A stretch of DNA of 64,000 bases from Pedobacter arcticus A12 (GTDB taxonomy: Bacteria > Bacteroidota > Bacteroidia > Sphingobacteriales > Sphingobacteriaceae), in the NCBI RefSeq assembly GCF_000302595.1, contig NZ_JH947125.1, forward strand, positions 1,148,504 to 1,212,503. The letters run 5' to 3'. This document shows positions 26,127 to 35,152 of the stretch, one piece after another; position 1 is the first letter of the stretch; each line of letters begins with the position of its first letter. Below the pieces are notes generated by a model. That model had not been told where the DNA came from. It searched no databases and worked only from the letters and a program-made list of their open reading frames with translations. The position numbers were made by a program, and so were the translations under genes.

Positions 26127-28241
26127 TTGAAAAATATTAAAAAAGTAGCTCTTGTTGGTAATCCAAATACAGGGAAATCGACCATTTTTAACATATTAAC
26201 AGGTTTAAATCAGCGAATAGGTAATTTTCCAGGCGTTACGGTTGATAAAAAGTCGGGCTTTACCAAGCTGGCCGATGGAACCAGTGTAGAGGTTATAGAT
26301 TTACCGGGTACTTACAGCCTGTACCCTAAAAGCGCAGATGAAACCATTGTTTTTGAAGTACTGTCTGATAAGCAGAATTCAGCCCATCCAGATATTGTTT
26401 TAGTAGTTGCAGATGCAACTAGTTTAAAGCGAAACTTATTACTTTATACCCAGATTGCGGATTTAGGTTTGCCTGTTATTTTGGTTTTAAACATGATGGA
26501 TTTGGCTAAAAAAGGCAATATCGAGATAGATATTGATGCTTTAGCCAAAAGATTGAATATCCAAGTTGTAACGCTGGCCGCTCGCAAATCGCAAGGTATT
26601 GAGGAGCTAAAAAAAGCAATACAGTTTCAGGATAAGGTTGGCTTGCAACTGGAGACCATTTCGGTCGAAGCGATTGCTCCGGAGTTGATACAGGATATTT
26701 CTGTAGCATTAAAAACTGAGAACCCCTACGTTGCGCTTCAGATTGCGCATCAGCATAAAAATTTAAGATACTTAAGCAAAGCAGAAAGACAACAGGTTGA
26801 AGAATTTGTAAGTTCAAGAGATTTTCATTCCCAAAAATCGCAGGCAGCAGAAACGATTGCCCGTTACAATTATATTAATGATGTTCTTTTAGATTCTGTT
26901 AAGTACACAACTGTTGCAGTAGAAGAAACCATCAGCAATAAAATAGATCATTATTTAACCCATAAGGTTTGGGGTTTTGTGATTTTTATTGGGATACTGT
27001 TCGCTATTTTCCAATCTATTTTTGCTTGGTCGGAGTACCCGATGACGCTAATAGAAACGTTATTTGTTTGGTTAGAGCAAGCGGGGCATCAGTTTTTACC
27101 GAGCGGAGTTTTAACAGATTTATTGGTTGACGGGGTACTAGCAGGCTTAAGCGGTGTAATGGTTTTTATCCCTCAAATAGCCCTGTTGTTTGCTTTTATC
27201 TCCATTTTAGAAGATACGGGTTACATGGCTCGTGTTACGTTTATGATGGACCGATTAATGCGAAAAGTGGGCTTGAACGGAAAATCTGTTGTACCGATGA
27301 TTGGAGGATTGGCTTGCGCCGTTCCTGCTATTATGAGTGCCAGAACAATTGAAAACTGGAAAGAACGGATGATTACCATTATGGTAACACCCTTGGTAAG
27401 CTGTTCTGCAAGGTTGCCTATTTATACCTTATTGATATCTTTAGTTGTGCCTAACAAAATGGTATTCGGCTTTATACAGTTACAAGGTTTGGCGCTAATG
27501 TCATTGTATTTAATGAGTATTGTGTCGGCTATTTTAGTGGCTTGGGCAATGAAGTTTATTTTAAAAAGTAAGGCAAAAGGCTATTTTATTATGGAGTTGC
27601 CGGTTTACAGAATGCCACGCTGGAGCAATGTTGGTTTAACCATGTACGAGAGTGTTAAAACCTTTGTTACCGAAGCTGGTAAGGTTATTATAGCGGTGTC
27701 TATTCTGCTTTGGGTGCTGGCGAGCTATGGTCCTGGAGATAAGTTTGAGAAAATAGATGCTAAATACAAGGCTGAAACCTATACCTCAAAATATAGTGAG
27801 CATGAGATTGAAAGGCTAAAATCTTCAGAAAAGCTGGAAAATTCTTACGCTGGCGTGTTAGGGAAAAGTATTGAACCTTCCATTAAGCCTTTAGGTTTCG
27901 ATTGGAAGATAGGGATTGCTTTAATTACATCATTTGCTGCCAGAGAAGTTTTTGTAGGCACAATGGCTACATTGTATTCTGTTGATGGCGATGCGGATCA
28001 AATGGATTCTGTACGGGATAAAATGGCAAATGCTAAAAACACGGAAACTGGTCTGCCGGTTTTTACAGTGGCTACCGCATTTTCTTTAATGATGTTTTAT
28101 GCTTTTGCCATGCAGTGCATGAGTACCATGGCGGTGGTTTACCGCGAAACCAAACACATTAAATGGCCAGTTATCCAATTTGTTTATATGTTGGTACTGG
28201 CTTATGTGGCCAGTTATGTTACCTATGTAATTTTAAAATAA
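26127..28241 (+). CDS. feoB: Ferrous iron transporter B
   Basis: A 704-residue inner-membrane Fe(II) transporter with an N-terminal GTPase domain: G1 GNPNTGKST (11-19), G3 DLPGTYSL and G4 NMMD. A helical spacer follows, then about eight membrane helices with two Gate motifs, including GGLACAVPAIMSARTI and the paralogous ITSFAAREVFVGTMA. The start is a TTG at 26127 preceded by AAGGA; no ATG lies between feoA and the G1 motif, so TTG is the only sensible start. It ends 1 base before the convergent amt stop codon. Confidence 0.96.
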   Translation: MKNIKKVALVGNPNTGKSTIFNILTGLNQRIGNFPGVTVDKKSGFTKLADGTSVEVIDLPGTYSLYPKSADETIVFEVLSDKQNSAHPDIVLVVADATSLKRNLLLYTQIADLGLPVILVLNMMDLAKKGNIEIDIDALAKRLNIQVVTLAARKSQGIEELKKAIQFQDKVGLQLETISVEAIAPELIQDISVALKTENPYVALQIAHQHKNLRYLSKAERQQVEEFVSSRDFHSQKSQAAETIARYNYINDVLLDSVKYTTVAVEETISNKIDHYLTHKVWGFVIFIGILFAIFQSIFAWSEYPMTLIETLFVWLEQAGHQFLPSGVLTDLLVDGVLAGLSGVMVFIPQIALLFAFISILEDTGYMARVTFMMDRLMRKVGLNGKSVVPMIGGLACAVPAIMSARTIENWKERMITIMVTPLVSCSARLPIYTLLISLVVPNKMVFGFIQLQGLALMSLYLMSIVSAILVAWAMKFILKSKAKGYFIMELPVYRMPRWSNVGLTMYESVKTFVTEAGKVIIAVSILLWVLASYGPGDKFEKIDAKYKAETYTSKYSEHEIERLKSSEKLENSYAGVLGKSIEPSIKPLGFDWKIGIALITSFAAREVFVGTMATLYSVDGDADQMDSVRDKMANAKNTETGLPVFTVATAFSLMMFYAFAMQCMSTMAVVYRETKHIKWPVIQFVYMLVLAYVASYVTYVILK

Positions 28242-28242
28242 A

Positions 28243-29556
28243 TTAAAGTCTTTCGCCATGTTGCGAAATATCTAAACCCACTTCTTCTTCTTCTTTAGAA
28301 ACTCTTAAGGGCGTAATCATATCTGTTACTTTCAATAATAGTAAGGATCCAAAAAAAGAAAAAGCAGAAACACAGATCATCGCTACCAAATGCACCAGAA
28401 ACAAATGTGTTTCTCCAAAAATCAGGCCGTTGCCTGTGGTGTTTGCTGGGTTAATTGACTGGTGGGCAAACACGCCAGTTAACAACATGCCAACCATACC
28501 TCCAACTCCGTGGCAGGGAAAAACATCTAAAGTATCATCTATCGAAGTCCGTGTTCTCCAGTCTACTACCAGGTTGCTTATCACCGCTGCAACAACACCG
28601 ATAATTAGTGAATGTGAAATACTTACAAACCCAGCGGCGGGCGTAATTGCCACAAGTCCTACAACAGCGCCAATACATGTTCCCATTGCAGACGGTTTTT
28701 TCCCTTTGTAAGAATCAAAGAAGATCCAAGCCAATGCCGCGGCTGCAGAAGCAGTCATTGTGTTTGCCAGTGCAATTGCGGCTAAAGTGCCCGCACTGTA
28801 GGCAGAGCCACCATTAAATCCAATCCAACCGAACCATAAAAGTCCTGTTCCTAAAAGCACATAGGTTACTCGGGCTGGATTATGGTTGGGCTCACTTCTC
28901 TTTTTTAGGTAAAGTGCAGACGCCAGTGCAGCCCATCCAGCAGACATGTGTACAACGGTGCCACCTGCAAAATCTAAAACCCCAAACTTAAACAGCAAGC
29001 CATCTGGATGCCATGCAGAATGCGCTAGCGGGGCATAAATAACAATAAAAAATAAACAGATAAACAAACAGTATGAAATAAAGCGAATGCGTTCAGCAAA
29101 TGCTCCGGTAATTAAAGCTGGCGTAATAATGGCGAATTTCAATTGATAGATAGCAAACAGAATAAAAGGTATGGTAGGAGCTAAAGGCCATGGTTTTCCT
29201 TCTATTACATGGTTCATCATAAAGTAAGTGGTTGGGTTGCCAATAATACCACCTATGGAGTCTCCAAATGCTAAACTAAACCCAAAAACTACCCAAAGCA
29301 CTGTAATAATAGCCATACATATAAAGGTTTGTAGCATGGTTGATATCACATTTTTCTTGTTTACCATTCCTCCATAAAAGAAAGCTAAACCTGGAGTCAT
29401 GATCAAAACCAAAGCAACAGCGCTAAGCATCCAAGCAACATCGGCATTGTTATAAGTGTTTTTGTATAATCCGCTAGGTAAACTAGGATGAATAATTGTT
29501 AGTAAAGCAATAATTACCAGAAATACGAATGGAAACTTGGAAAGTTTTTTAGACAT
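28243..29556 (-). CDS. amt: Ammonium transporter
   Basis: A 437-residue Amt/MEP/Rh channel for ammonium. It has about eleven membrane helices after an N-terminal hydrophobic segment, the signature DFAGGTVVHMSAGWAALASAL with the first pore histidine and FPCHGVGGMVGMLLTGVFA with the second. The short C-terminal tail (LRVSKEEEEVGLDISQHGE) carries the usual regulatory motif that contacts PII, although no glnK/glnB gene is adjacent. A near-perfect promoter lies just upstream on the minus strand. Confidence 0.95.
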   Translation of the reverse strand: MSKKLSKFPFVFLVIIALLTIIHPSLPSGLYKNTYNNADVAWMLSAVALVLIMTPGLAFFYGGMVNKKNVISTMLQTFICMAIITVLWVVFGFSLAFGDSIGGIIGNPTTYFMMNHVIEGKPWPLAPTIPFILFAIYQLKFAIITPALITGAFAERIRFISYCLFICLFFIVIYAPLAHSAWHPDGLLFKFGVLDFAGGTVVHMSAGWAALASALYLKKRSEPNHNPARVTYVLLGTGLLWFGWIGFNGGSAYSAGTLAAIALANTMTASAAAALAWIFFDSYKGKKPSAMGTCIGAVVGLVAITPAAGFVSISHSLIIGVVAAVISNLVVDWRTRTSIDDTLDVFPCHGVGGMVGMLLTGVFAHQSINPANTTGNGLIFGETHLFLVHLVAMICVSAFSFFGSLLLLKVTDMITPLRVSKEEEEVGLDISQHGERL

Positions 29557-29582
29557 CTTCTTTTTTGCACATTTTTATGAGA

Positions 29583-29616
29583 CAAAAGTATGTAAAAACT
29601 ATAGTTTATTTGCAAA
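29583..29616 (-). promoter_or_regulatory. Promoter of amt
   Basis: On the minus strand TTTG (29616-29613), a 22-base spacer and TACTTTTG (29590-29583), an exact match to TTTG-N(17-23)-TAnnTTTG. The transcript would start about 20 bases before the ATG at 29556. The remaining gap to 29788 is AT-rich and shows nothing else. Confidence 0.65.
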
Positions 29617-29788
29617 TCTGATATTTTGTATCGATTTTTATTATGTTTATATTGTAAAAAGCTTTATAGCATAAATATTTTCAATATAAGTAGGCTATTT
29701 TGTTGTTAAATTTTAATTTTCGTAAAATAGAAATGAAATTGATAGCTGTAAAAGGTGCCAAATATAAAATATCGTAATTTTTATAGAG

Positions 29789-31096
29789 CTAAATTGTTTT
29801 TTTTGAGATAAAAGGGAGCGAAACATAGAAAGTGCTTCCATGTCCAACTTCGGTTTCGAACCAGATTTCTCCGTTTTGTAAATGAGTATATTCTTTACAA
29901 AGTACCAAGCCTAGTCCTGTGCCTTTCTCTTTCTTTGTTCCTATGGTTGTTTGTACGTTAAGCGAAAATATGTTTTTCTGGTTTTCTTCAGAGATACCCA
30001 CGCCATTATCTTCCACCTTAAAAATCACTTGATCTTGCTCTTTAAACACACTGAAGATGACTTTTTCGTTGGTATCAGAAAACTTTACAGCGTTAAATAA
30101 CAAATTACGAATAACAAGTTTTAACATGTTTTCATCGGCTTTTACTACTATATCTTTTTCAATATCTTCAATAATTAAAACACCTTTGTGTTCTGCGTAA
30201 TTTTTAGCTTGGTTAAGCTCATGATATAAAGTCTGTTTTACGTCTAATTGTTTTTCGAAGGGTTTGGCGCCTCCCATTTGGCTTTTTGCCCAAATCAATA
30301 AATTATCTAGTAAATCATAGGCTTCATTTATCGATTTCATCAACCCATTTTCGATAATGTCTTTTTCTTCCTCGTTTAAGTCGTTTTCTTTTAAAAAATC
30401 TAAATATTGTTTTACGGTACCTATTGGGGCTTTTAAGTCATGTGAAATGATGGAAAATAGCTTGTTCTTTTCGGAGTTGAGCTGTTCTAATGCTATCGCC
30501 TTTGCTTGTAATGTTCTTTTCTGTTTCTCATAAGCTCGTCTAGTGTAAAAAATGCCTGCCGTCATCAAAAAAACCACGAATAGGTAAGTAATATATACAT
30601 CATTGACCAATAAAAGTTTATTGCTATAACCCACTAAAATAGCCTGAGGATAAAAATACTCAACACTAATAAGTACAGCAAGTAAACAGAGATTTAGAAC
30701 GAGCCAAAACCAGGTAGCTTTCTGGCTTGCAACGGTTGCGATGATATAGATAGTTGCTAAAAACAGAATAGGGGTAGGACCGATGATCCCGCCATTTATG
30801 AAATAGTTAATGCCCAATAATATGTGCATTTCAAAACCTGTGAGTGTTACCGCCAGGTTGAATTTTTTCTCGACTCGACTGATGTATAGAATAATCGCTT
30901 GTACCAAACAGATCGCCATAGATACAACCGACGATTCATATAAGCCTAACCCGAGGTTGAGAAATAAGCTTACGAACGCACCAATACATGTAAAAAACGA
31001 AAGTAGATTAAATACGCGATGCTCTAAAGAAAATCTATCAATGTCGCCAATAAAAATGAAGCGTATTTTTCGGTAAATTTTCGACAGTAAACTCAT
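29789..31096 (-). CDS. Membrane sensor histidine kinase (orphan)
   Basis: A 435-residue kinase with about six hydrophobic helices in the first 200 residues (7TM-like without a periplasmic domain), a short coiled linker, the DHp box FSIISHDLKAPIGTVKQYL, an N box RNLLFNAVKFSD, VEDNGVGI and the G2 loop GTGLGLVLCKEY. It is last in an operon thiL-maoC-kinase, 11 bases after the MaoC gene. No response regulator is nearby. The signal is unknown; proximity to amt, which has its own promoter, may be chance. Confidence 0.88.
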   Translation of the reverse strand: MSLLSKIYRKIRFIFIGDIDRFSLEHRVFNLLSFFTCIGAFVSLFLNLGLGLYESSVVSMAICLVQAIILYISRVEKKFNLAVTLTGFEMHILLGINYFINGGIIGPTPILFLATIYIIATVASQKATWFWLVLNLCLLAVLISVEYFYPQAILVGYSNKLLLVNDVYITYLFVVFLMTAGIFYTRRAYEKQKRTLQAKAIALEQLNSEKNKLFSIISHDLKAPIGTVKQYLDFLKENDLNEEEKDIIENGLMKSINEAYDLLDNLLIWAKSQMGGAKPFEKQLDVKQTLYHELNQAKNYAEHKGVLIIEDIEKDIVVKADENMLKLVIRNLLFNAVKFSDTNEKVIFSVFKEQDQVIFKVEDNGVGISEENQKNIFSLNVQTTIGTKKEKGTGLGLVLCKEYTHLQNGEIWFETEVGHGSTFYVSLPFISKKTI

Positions 31097-31107
31097 CGCT
31101 ATCCGGT

Positions 31108-31569
31108 TTATCCGTTAAAATGATACAAAAACACAGCTTCGCCGGTAAAAGCGGGTTTCTTTTCGTCTTTAATCTCTAGCTCTATAGCAATGTTTGCTTT
31201 TGTAACGCCTCTTAAATTTACAATTCCGGCTAGACTAACCTTTAAACGTACTTCACTGTTGACTTTAACAGCTTGTGCAAAACGCAGTTTCTCTATGCCG
31301 TAGTTGATCTCCATTTTTAGATTTTGGATGCTCACTACTTGTTTCCATAAATTCGGGATTAAAGAAAGTGTTAAATAGCCATGGGCGATGGTAGTTCCAA
31401 AAGGACTATCTATAGCCGCTTTCTTTTCGTCGATATGTATCCACTGGTGGTCTAAAGTTGCATCGGCAAAAAGGTTGATCTGTGGTTGGTCTATTTTGTG
31501 CCATTCAGAAACACCCATTTCTTTTCCTAAATAACTTTCAAAAGTCTCGTAATTATTAATTGTAATCAT
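31108..31569 (-). CDS. MaoC family hydratase
   Basis: A 153-residue hot-dog-fold protein of the MaoC/(R)-specific enoyl-CoA hydratase family. The catalytic Asp and His are seen in FADATLDHQWIHID, and the family phrase GTTIAHGYLTLSLIP follows. Such enzymes hydrate trans-2-enoyl-CoA to (R)-3-hydroxyacyl-CoA in fatty-acid turnover. It lies 4 bases downstream of thiL and 11 bases upstream of the kinase, so the three share a transcript; no metabolic link with thiamine is evident. Confidence 0.88.
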   Translation of the reverse strand: MITINNYETFESYLGKEMGVSEWHKIDQPQINLFADATLDHQWIHIDEKKAAIDSPFGTTIAHGYLTLSLIPNLWKQVVSIQNLKMEINYGIEKLRFAQAVKVNSEVRLKVSLAGIVNLRGVTKANIAIELEIKDEKKPAFTGEAVFLYHFNG

Positions 31570-31573
31570 ATTC

Positions 31574-32623
31574 TTAGCTTTTTGTAGATGTAAATGCGTT
31601 CCAGCCTTGGGCTTTAATTTCGTGAATATTTCCGGATTTTGTAATCAAATAATTTCCGGCACTTTCTTCTGTAATGTAACCAATTATTGAAATGTCAACA
31701 TCATGTTTCATTTTATCATAATCTGCTTGTTTGATCGTGAAAAGCAATTCATAATCTTCACCACCATTTAATGCGCAAACCGTTGGGTCTAGGCCAAATT
31801 CACGGGCAGTATCTGCAGTCATGGGGTCAAGCGGGATTTTTTCTTCGTAAATTTTACAGCCTTTTTTTGATTGGCGGGTAATGTGTAAAATTTCGGAGGC
31901 TAAACCATCAGATACATCAATCATAGCTGTTGGTTTAATTTTCATTTTAGCCAATAGATCAACAATATCAATCCTAGCTTCGGGCTTCAGCTGTCTTTCA
32001 ACAATGTAATCTTTACCTTCTAAATCAGGTTGGATTTTTGGGTTCGTTAAAAACACCTGCTTCTCTCTTTCTAAAAGCTGCAAACCAACATAAGCGCCAC
32101 CTAAATCACCCGATACACAAATTAAATCACCTTCTTCTGCCCCGTTTCTGTAGCAAATGTCTTTTTCATCGGCGTAGCCAATACTTGTGATAGAAATTAC
32201 CAATCCTTGGCGGGATGATGTGGTATCACCTCCAATTAAGTCAACATTGAATTTCTCACAGGCCAACAACATCCCTGCGTATAACTCCTCAATAGCTTCT
32301 AAAGGAAACTTGCTAGAGAAACCTAACGAAACAGTTACTTGGCTGGCAATGCCGTTCATTGCATAGATATCACTTAAGTTAACCTGAATTGCTTTGTAGC
32401 CGAGGTGTTTAAGTGGCGTAAAAGCGAGGTCAAAATGTATGCCTTCTAAAAGCATATCGGTAGATATCAGAGTCTTTTTATTTTTAAAATCCAGAACAGC
32501 AGCGTCATCGCCAACACCTTTTAAAGTACTTTTGTTTTTGATGTTGATATGCTGTGTTAAATGATGGATCAATCCAAACTCACCTAGGTTTGCTATTTCT
32601 GTTTTTTCTGTTTGCTCAAACAT
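31574..32623 (-). CDS. thiL: Thiamine-monophosphate kinase
   Basis: Phosphorylates thiamine phosphate to thiamine diphosphate, the last step of cofactor synthesis. This 349-residue protein of the PurM/AIRS-like fold has the N-terminal GVGDDAAVLD, the metal/ATP region STDMLLEGIHFDL, VDLIGGDTTSSRQGLVIS and a C-terminal IDVSDGLASEI and LNGGEDYELLFT. All the standard blocks are present. It is first in a three-gene minus-strand operon, with a TAnnTTTG box about 40 bases upstream. Confidence 0.95.
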   Translation of the reverse strand: MFEQTEKTEIANLGEFGLIHHLTQHINIKNKSTLKGVGDDAAVLDFKNKKTLISTDMLLEGIHFDLAFTPLKHLGYKAIQVNLSDIYAMNGIASQVTVSLGFSSKFPLEAIEELYAGMLLACEKFNVDLIGGDTTSSRQGLVISITSIGYADEKDICYRNGAEEGDLICVSGDLGGAYVGLQLLEREKQVFLTNPKIQPDLEGKDYIVERQLKPEARIDIVDLLAKMKIKPTAMIDVSDGLASEILHITRQSKKGCKIYEEKIPLDPMTADTAREFGLDPTVCALNGGEDYELLFTIKQADYDKMKHDVDISIIGYITEESAGNYLITKSGNIHEIKAQGWNAFTSTKS

Positions 32624-32663
32624 GTTTAATACGCTATACTATTTGCAAAATCTAATTGATCAG

Positions 32664-32671
32664 CAAAGGTA
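32664..32671 (-). promoter_or_regulatory. Candidate -7 promoter element of the thiL operon
   Basis: The minus strand reads TACCTTTG, an exact TAnnTTTG match, about 40 bases before the thiL ATG. No -33 TTG is seen at the right distance. Confidence 0.4.
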
Positions 32672-32754
32672 AAAATTTTAATTAGGTCTTTTTTTTGTTG
32701 TTTCTTTGATTGTTATTTAAATCAAGTAGCCAATTTTAAAAGATCAGTTTAGTT

Positions 32755-32788
32755 AAAAAAAAAGCGTTCTCAAAAAATTGAGAACGCT
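32755..32788 (-). terminator. Rho-independent terminator of pyk
   Basis: AGCGTTCTCAA (32763-32773) pairs perfectly with TTGAGAACGCT (32778-32788) around AAAA. On the minus strand the hairpin is followed by a run of T (A run at 32755-32763 on the plus strand). It lies 25 bases past the pyk stop codon. Confidence 0.9.
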
Positions 32789-32812
32789 CTATACATTTTT
32801 AACGATTGATAA

Positions 32813-34243
32813 TTAATCAATCACACTAACCTTAATCATATTGGTTTTCCCTTTTTTCTCGATTGGAATCGCTGCTGTATTAATTACAATATCGCCAGCT
32901 TCGATAATTTTCTCCGCTTTTAATATCTTATTAACCTCACTTATGGTTTGGTCGGTACTGTCAAACTTATCGTAATAAAAACCTCTAACACCCCATAGTA
33001 AACTTAAAGTGTTTAATAAATTGTGGTTAGATGTAAAAATGAATGTACCTGCTTTTGGCCTGTGAGAACAGATTTGGAATGCGGTATAACCTGAAGATGT
33101 CATCGCTACTATACCAACTGCTTTGGTTTTATCAGCTAAAATAACTGCTGAACTACAAACAGCATCTGCGGTGTAAGTGGTAGATGTTTCGTCCAATTCT
33201 TTTTCTCTATAATAAGGATAAGAAGTGTCTTCAACGTGACGAACAATTTTACTCATTGTTTCAATAACAATCAGTGGAAACTCACCTACAGAAGTTTCTC
33301 CGCTTAGCATTACAGCATCAGCACCGTCTAAAACAGAATTAGCTACGTCGTTAACCTCAGCTCTGGTTGGGCGTGGCGTAGTAATCATGCTTTCCAACAT
33401 TTGCGTAGCAACAATACATGGCTTAGATGCCTTGTTACATTTTTTCGCAATCATTTTCTGTAAAACCGGAACTTCTTCCAATGGCATCTCCACACCTAAA
33501 TCTCCACGGGCAACCATAACACCATCTGTAACTTCAATAATGGCATCAATATTATCAATAGCTTCTGGTTTTTCAATTTTGGCAATTACCCTAGATGTTT
33601 TTCCGCTACGGCTAATGATGCGCTTTAAATCAATAATATCTTCTGCAGTACGTACAAAAGATAAACCGATCCATTCAACATCATTTGCTAAGGCAAAATC
33701 TAAATTAACTAAATCTTCTTCTGTTAATGATGGGATAGAAACTTTGGTATTTGGTAAATTAACACCTTTACGACTAGTTAAAACGCCACCGTGTATTACC
33801 TCGCAAATTACAGTGTCTTTTCTGTTAGTCTCCACTACTTTTAATTGTAGTTTACCATCATCTAACAATATAATTTCACCAGCCTTAACATCCTGAGGGA
33901 ATGCTTCATAAGTAATGTAGATTTGGTTATCATCACCAATACATTCCTGCGTGGTAATTTTTACCTGCGTACCATTAATAAGGTTAATTCCGCCATCTTT
34001 TACCATGCCAATTCTAATTTTTGGCCCTTGTAAATCAGCTAAAATACCAATATTAGTTTTGTACTTTCTGTTGATTTCTCTGATGGTATTGATTGCTTCT
34101 TGGTGATCTTCTGCTTTTCCATGCGAGAAGTTCAAACGGCAAACGTCAACTCCAGCTTTAATCATGGATAATAAAACATCTTTATTTGATGATGCAGGAC
34201 CAAGCGTGGCAACAATCTTGGTTTTCTTTTGTATAATTTTCAT
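32813..34243 (-). CDS. pyk: Pyruvate kinase
   Basis: The last enzyme of glycolysis, converting phosphoenolpyruvate and ADP to pyruvate and ATP. Recognised by KTKIVATLGPASS, DVCRLNFSHG, the active-site region VIAKIEKPEAIDNID with catalytic Lys, VMVARGDLGVEMPLEEVP and GADAVMLSGETSVGEFPL. I used the ATG at 34243: a longer frame to 34297 would begin at or before the predicted transcription start and adds no conserved sequence. At 476 residues it is full length. It follows the IPExxxVDY gene, the usual order in Bacteroidota. Confidence 0.97.
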   Translation of the reverse strand: MKIIQKKTKIVATLGPASSNKDVLLSMIKAGVDVCRLNFSHGKAEDHQEAINTIREINRKYKTNIGILADLQGPKIRIGMVKDGGINLINGTQVKITTQECIGDDNQIYITYEAFPQDVKAGEIILLDDGKLQLKVVETNRKDTVICEVIHGGVLTSRKGVNLPNTKVSIPSLTEEDLVNLDFALANDVEWIGLSFVRTAEDIIDLKRIISRSGKTSRVIAKIEKPEAIDNIDAIIEVTDGVMVARGDLGVEMPLEEVPVLQKMIAKKCNKASKPCIVATQMLESMITTPRPTRAEVNDVANSVLDGADAVMLSGETSVGEFPLIVIETMSKIVRHVEDTSYPYYREKELDETSTTYTADAVCSSAVILADKTKAVGIVAMTSSGYTAFQICSHRPKAGTFIFTSNHNLLNTLSLLWGVRGFYYDKFDSTDQTISEVNKILKAEKIIEAGDIVINTAAIPIEKKGKTNMIKVSVID

Positions 34244-34298
34244 ATTATTTTTGAAATTCTTTGTCTTAATTCTGTTAAAATCATCCGATTTTAACACT

Positions 34299-34330
34299 CA
34301 AAAGTAGTGTATTTTTCACACTAACTCAAA
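34299..34330 (-). promoter_or_regulatory. Promoter of pyk
   Basis: On the minus strand TTTG (34330-34327), a 20-base spacer and TACTTTTG (34306-34299), an exact consensus match. Transcription would start near 34292, giving a leader of about 49 bases and supporting the pyk start at 34243. The box lies just past the end of the IPExxxVDY gene. Confidence 0.65.
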
Positions 34331-34336
34331 TTGTCA

Positions 34337-34753
34337 CTAAAAAATCAGATTCTCTTTCGATTTTATTTTCTCAGGATCTAGCTCAACAACAGCCTGTATT
34401 TCGTTCAGCTGTTTTAGTTGTGATAAAAACAGTTCTAAATCCTCTTCGTCAATAAATTCTTTGATCAAAATGAAGTAATCTACCGCTTTCATCTCCGGAA
34501 TGAGGAAGCCTTCATTGCCTTTATTGGCTAAAAAAATAAATTCGCATTCAATGTTTTCTGGATAATAAACATACCTCGAAAAAAACTTTTTAGGAGCATT
34601 TTTGAGTGATATTTCCAAATCTTCCGTTTTTCTGAAATCGGATTCTGTAAATTTATTGATGGCAAAACATAGGCGGTAGTCCTTCGAGGGCGACGTCAAC
34701 GCAATAAGTTTGAAGTCAAAATCAAGTTCGACGTGTAATAATTTTTTATTCAA
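34337..34753 (-). CDS. IPExxxVDY family protein
   Basis: A 138-residue protein named for its conserved motif, seen here as LIPEMKAVDYFILIK in the C-terminal half. It is restricted to Bacteroidota, has no known biochemical role and is typically found beside pyk, as here. No signal peptide or membrane segment is visible, so it is probably cytoplasmic. The start is a TTG at 34753; the next methionine is far inside the protein, so TTG is likely real. A TAnnTTTG box lies about 55 bases upstream. Confidence 0.85.
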   Translation of the reverse strand: MNKKLLHVELDFDFKLIALTSPSKDYRLCFAINKFTESDFRKTEDLEISLKNAPKKFFSRYVYYPENIECEFIFLANKGNEGFLIPEMKAVDYFILIKEFIDEEDLELFLSQLKQLNEIQAVVELDPEKIKSKENLIF

Positions 34754-34808
34754 AATATAAAGATTAATTTCGGTGATTATTTAGCCGTTTTATCAATGAT
34801 TATTTGTC

Positions 34809-34816
34809 CAAAAATA
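34809..34816 (-). promoter_or_regulatory. Candidate -7 promoter element of the IPExxxVDY gene
   Basis: The minus strand reads TATTTTTG, an exact TAnnTTTG match, about 56 bases before the TTG start at 34753. No good -33 box is seen. Confidence 0.4.
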
Positions 34817-34833
34817 GGTCAAAAATAAAAAGG

Positions 34834-34864
34834 TTTGATATTTGATAGAATTTATTTTTCTTTG
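34834..34864 (+). promoter_or_regulatory. Candidate promoter of acpP-fabF
   Basis: TTTG (34834-34837), a 19-base spacer and TTTCTTTG (34857-34864, one mismatch to TAnnTTTG). The transcript would start about 25 bases before the acpP ATG. Confidence 0.5.
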
Positions 34865-34896
34865 CACAGAATTTTTAACCCTTAATTTTAAGTATT

Positions 34897-35133
34897 ATGT
34901 CTGATATCGCTTCAAGAGTAAAAGCAATTATCGTTGAGAAACTAGGTGTAGACGAAGGTGAAGTAACACCAGAAGCGTCTTTCACAAACGATTTAGGTGC
35001 TGACTCATTAGACACCGTTGAATTGATCATGGAATTCGAAAAAGAGTTTAACGTAGCTATTCCAGATGATCAAGCTGAAACCATCAGTACTGTTGGCCAA
35101 GCTATCACTTACTTGGAAAAAAACGTAAAGTAA
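34897..35133 (+). CDS. acpP: Acyl carrier protein
   Basis: A 78-residue acidic carrier protein for fatty-acid synthesis. The phosphopantetheine attachment site is Ser37 in the motif [11 protein letters not shown]; the rest follows the four-helix ACP pattern with a normal length. It is 19 bases upstream of fabF in the conserved acpP-fabF-rnc order and has its own likely promoter. Confidence 0.97.
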   Translation: MSDIASRVKAIIVEKLGVDEGEVTPEASFTNDLGADSLDTVELIMEFEKEFNVAIPDDQAETISTVGQAITYLEKNVK

Positions 35134-35152
35134 TTATTGCTTAATTGATTAA

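Noticed and set aside
33387..33896. A 169-codon plus-strand frame.
   Set aside because: Antisense to pyk and lying within its conserved core; low-complexity Ser/Thr/Ile peptide.
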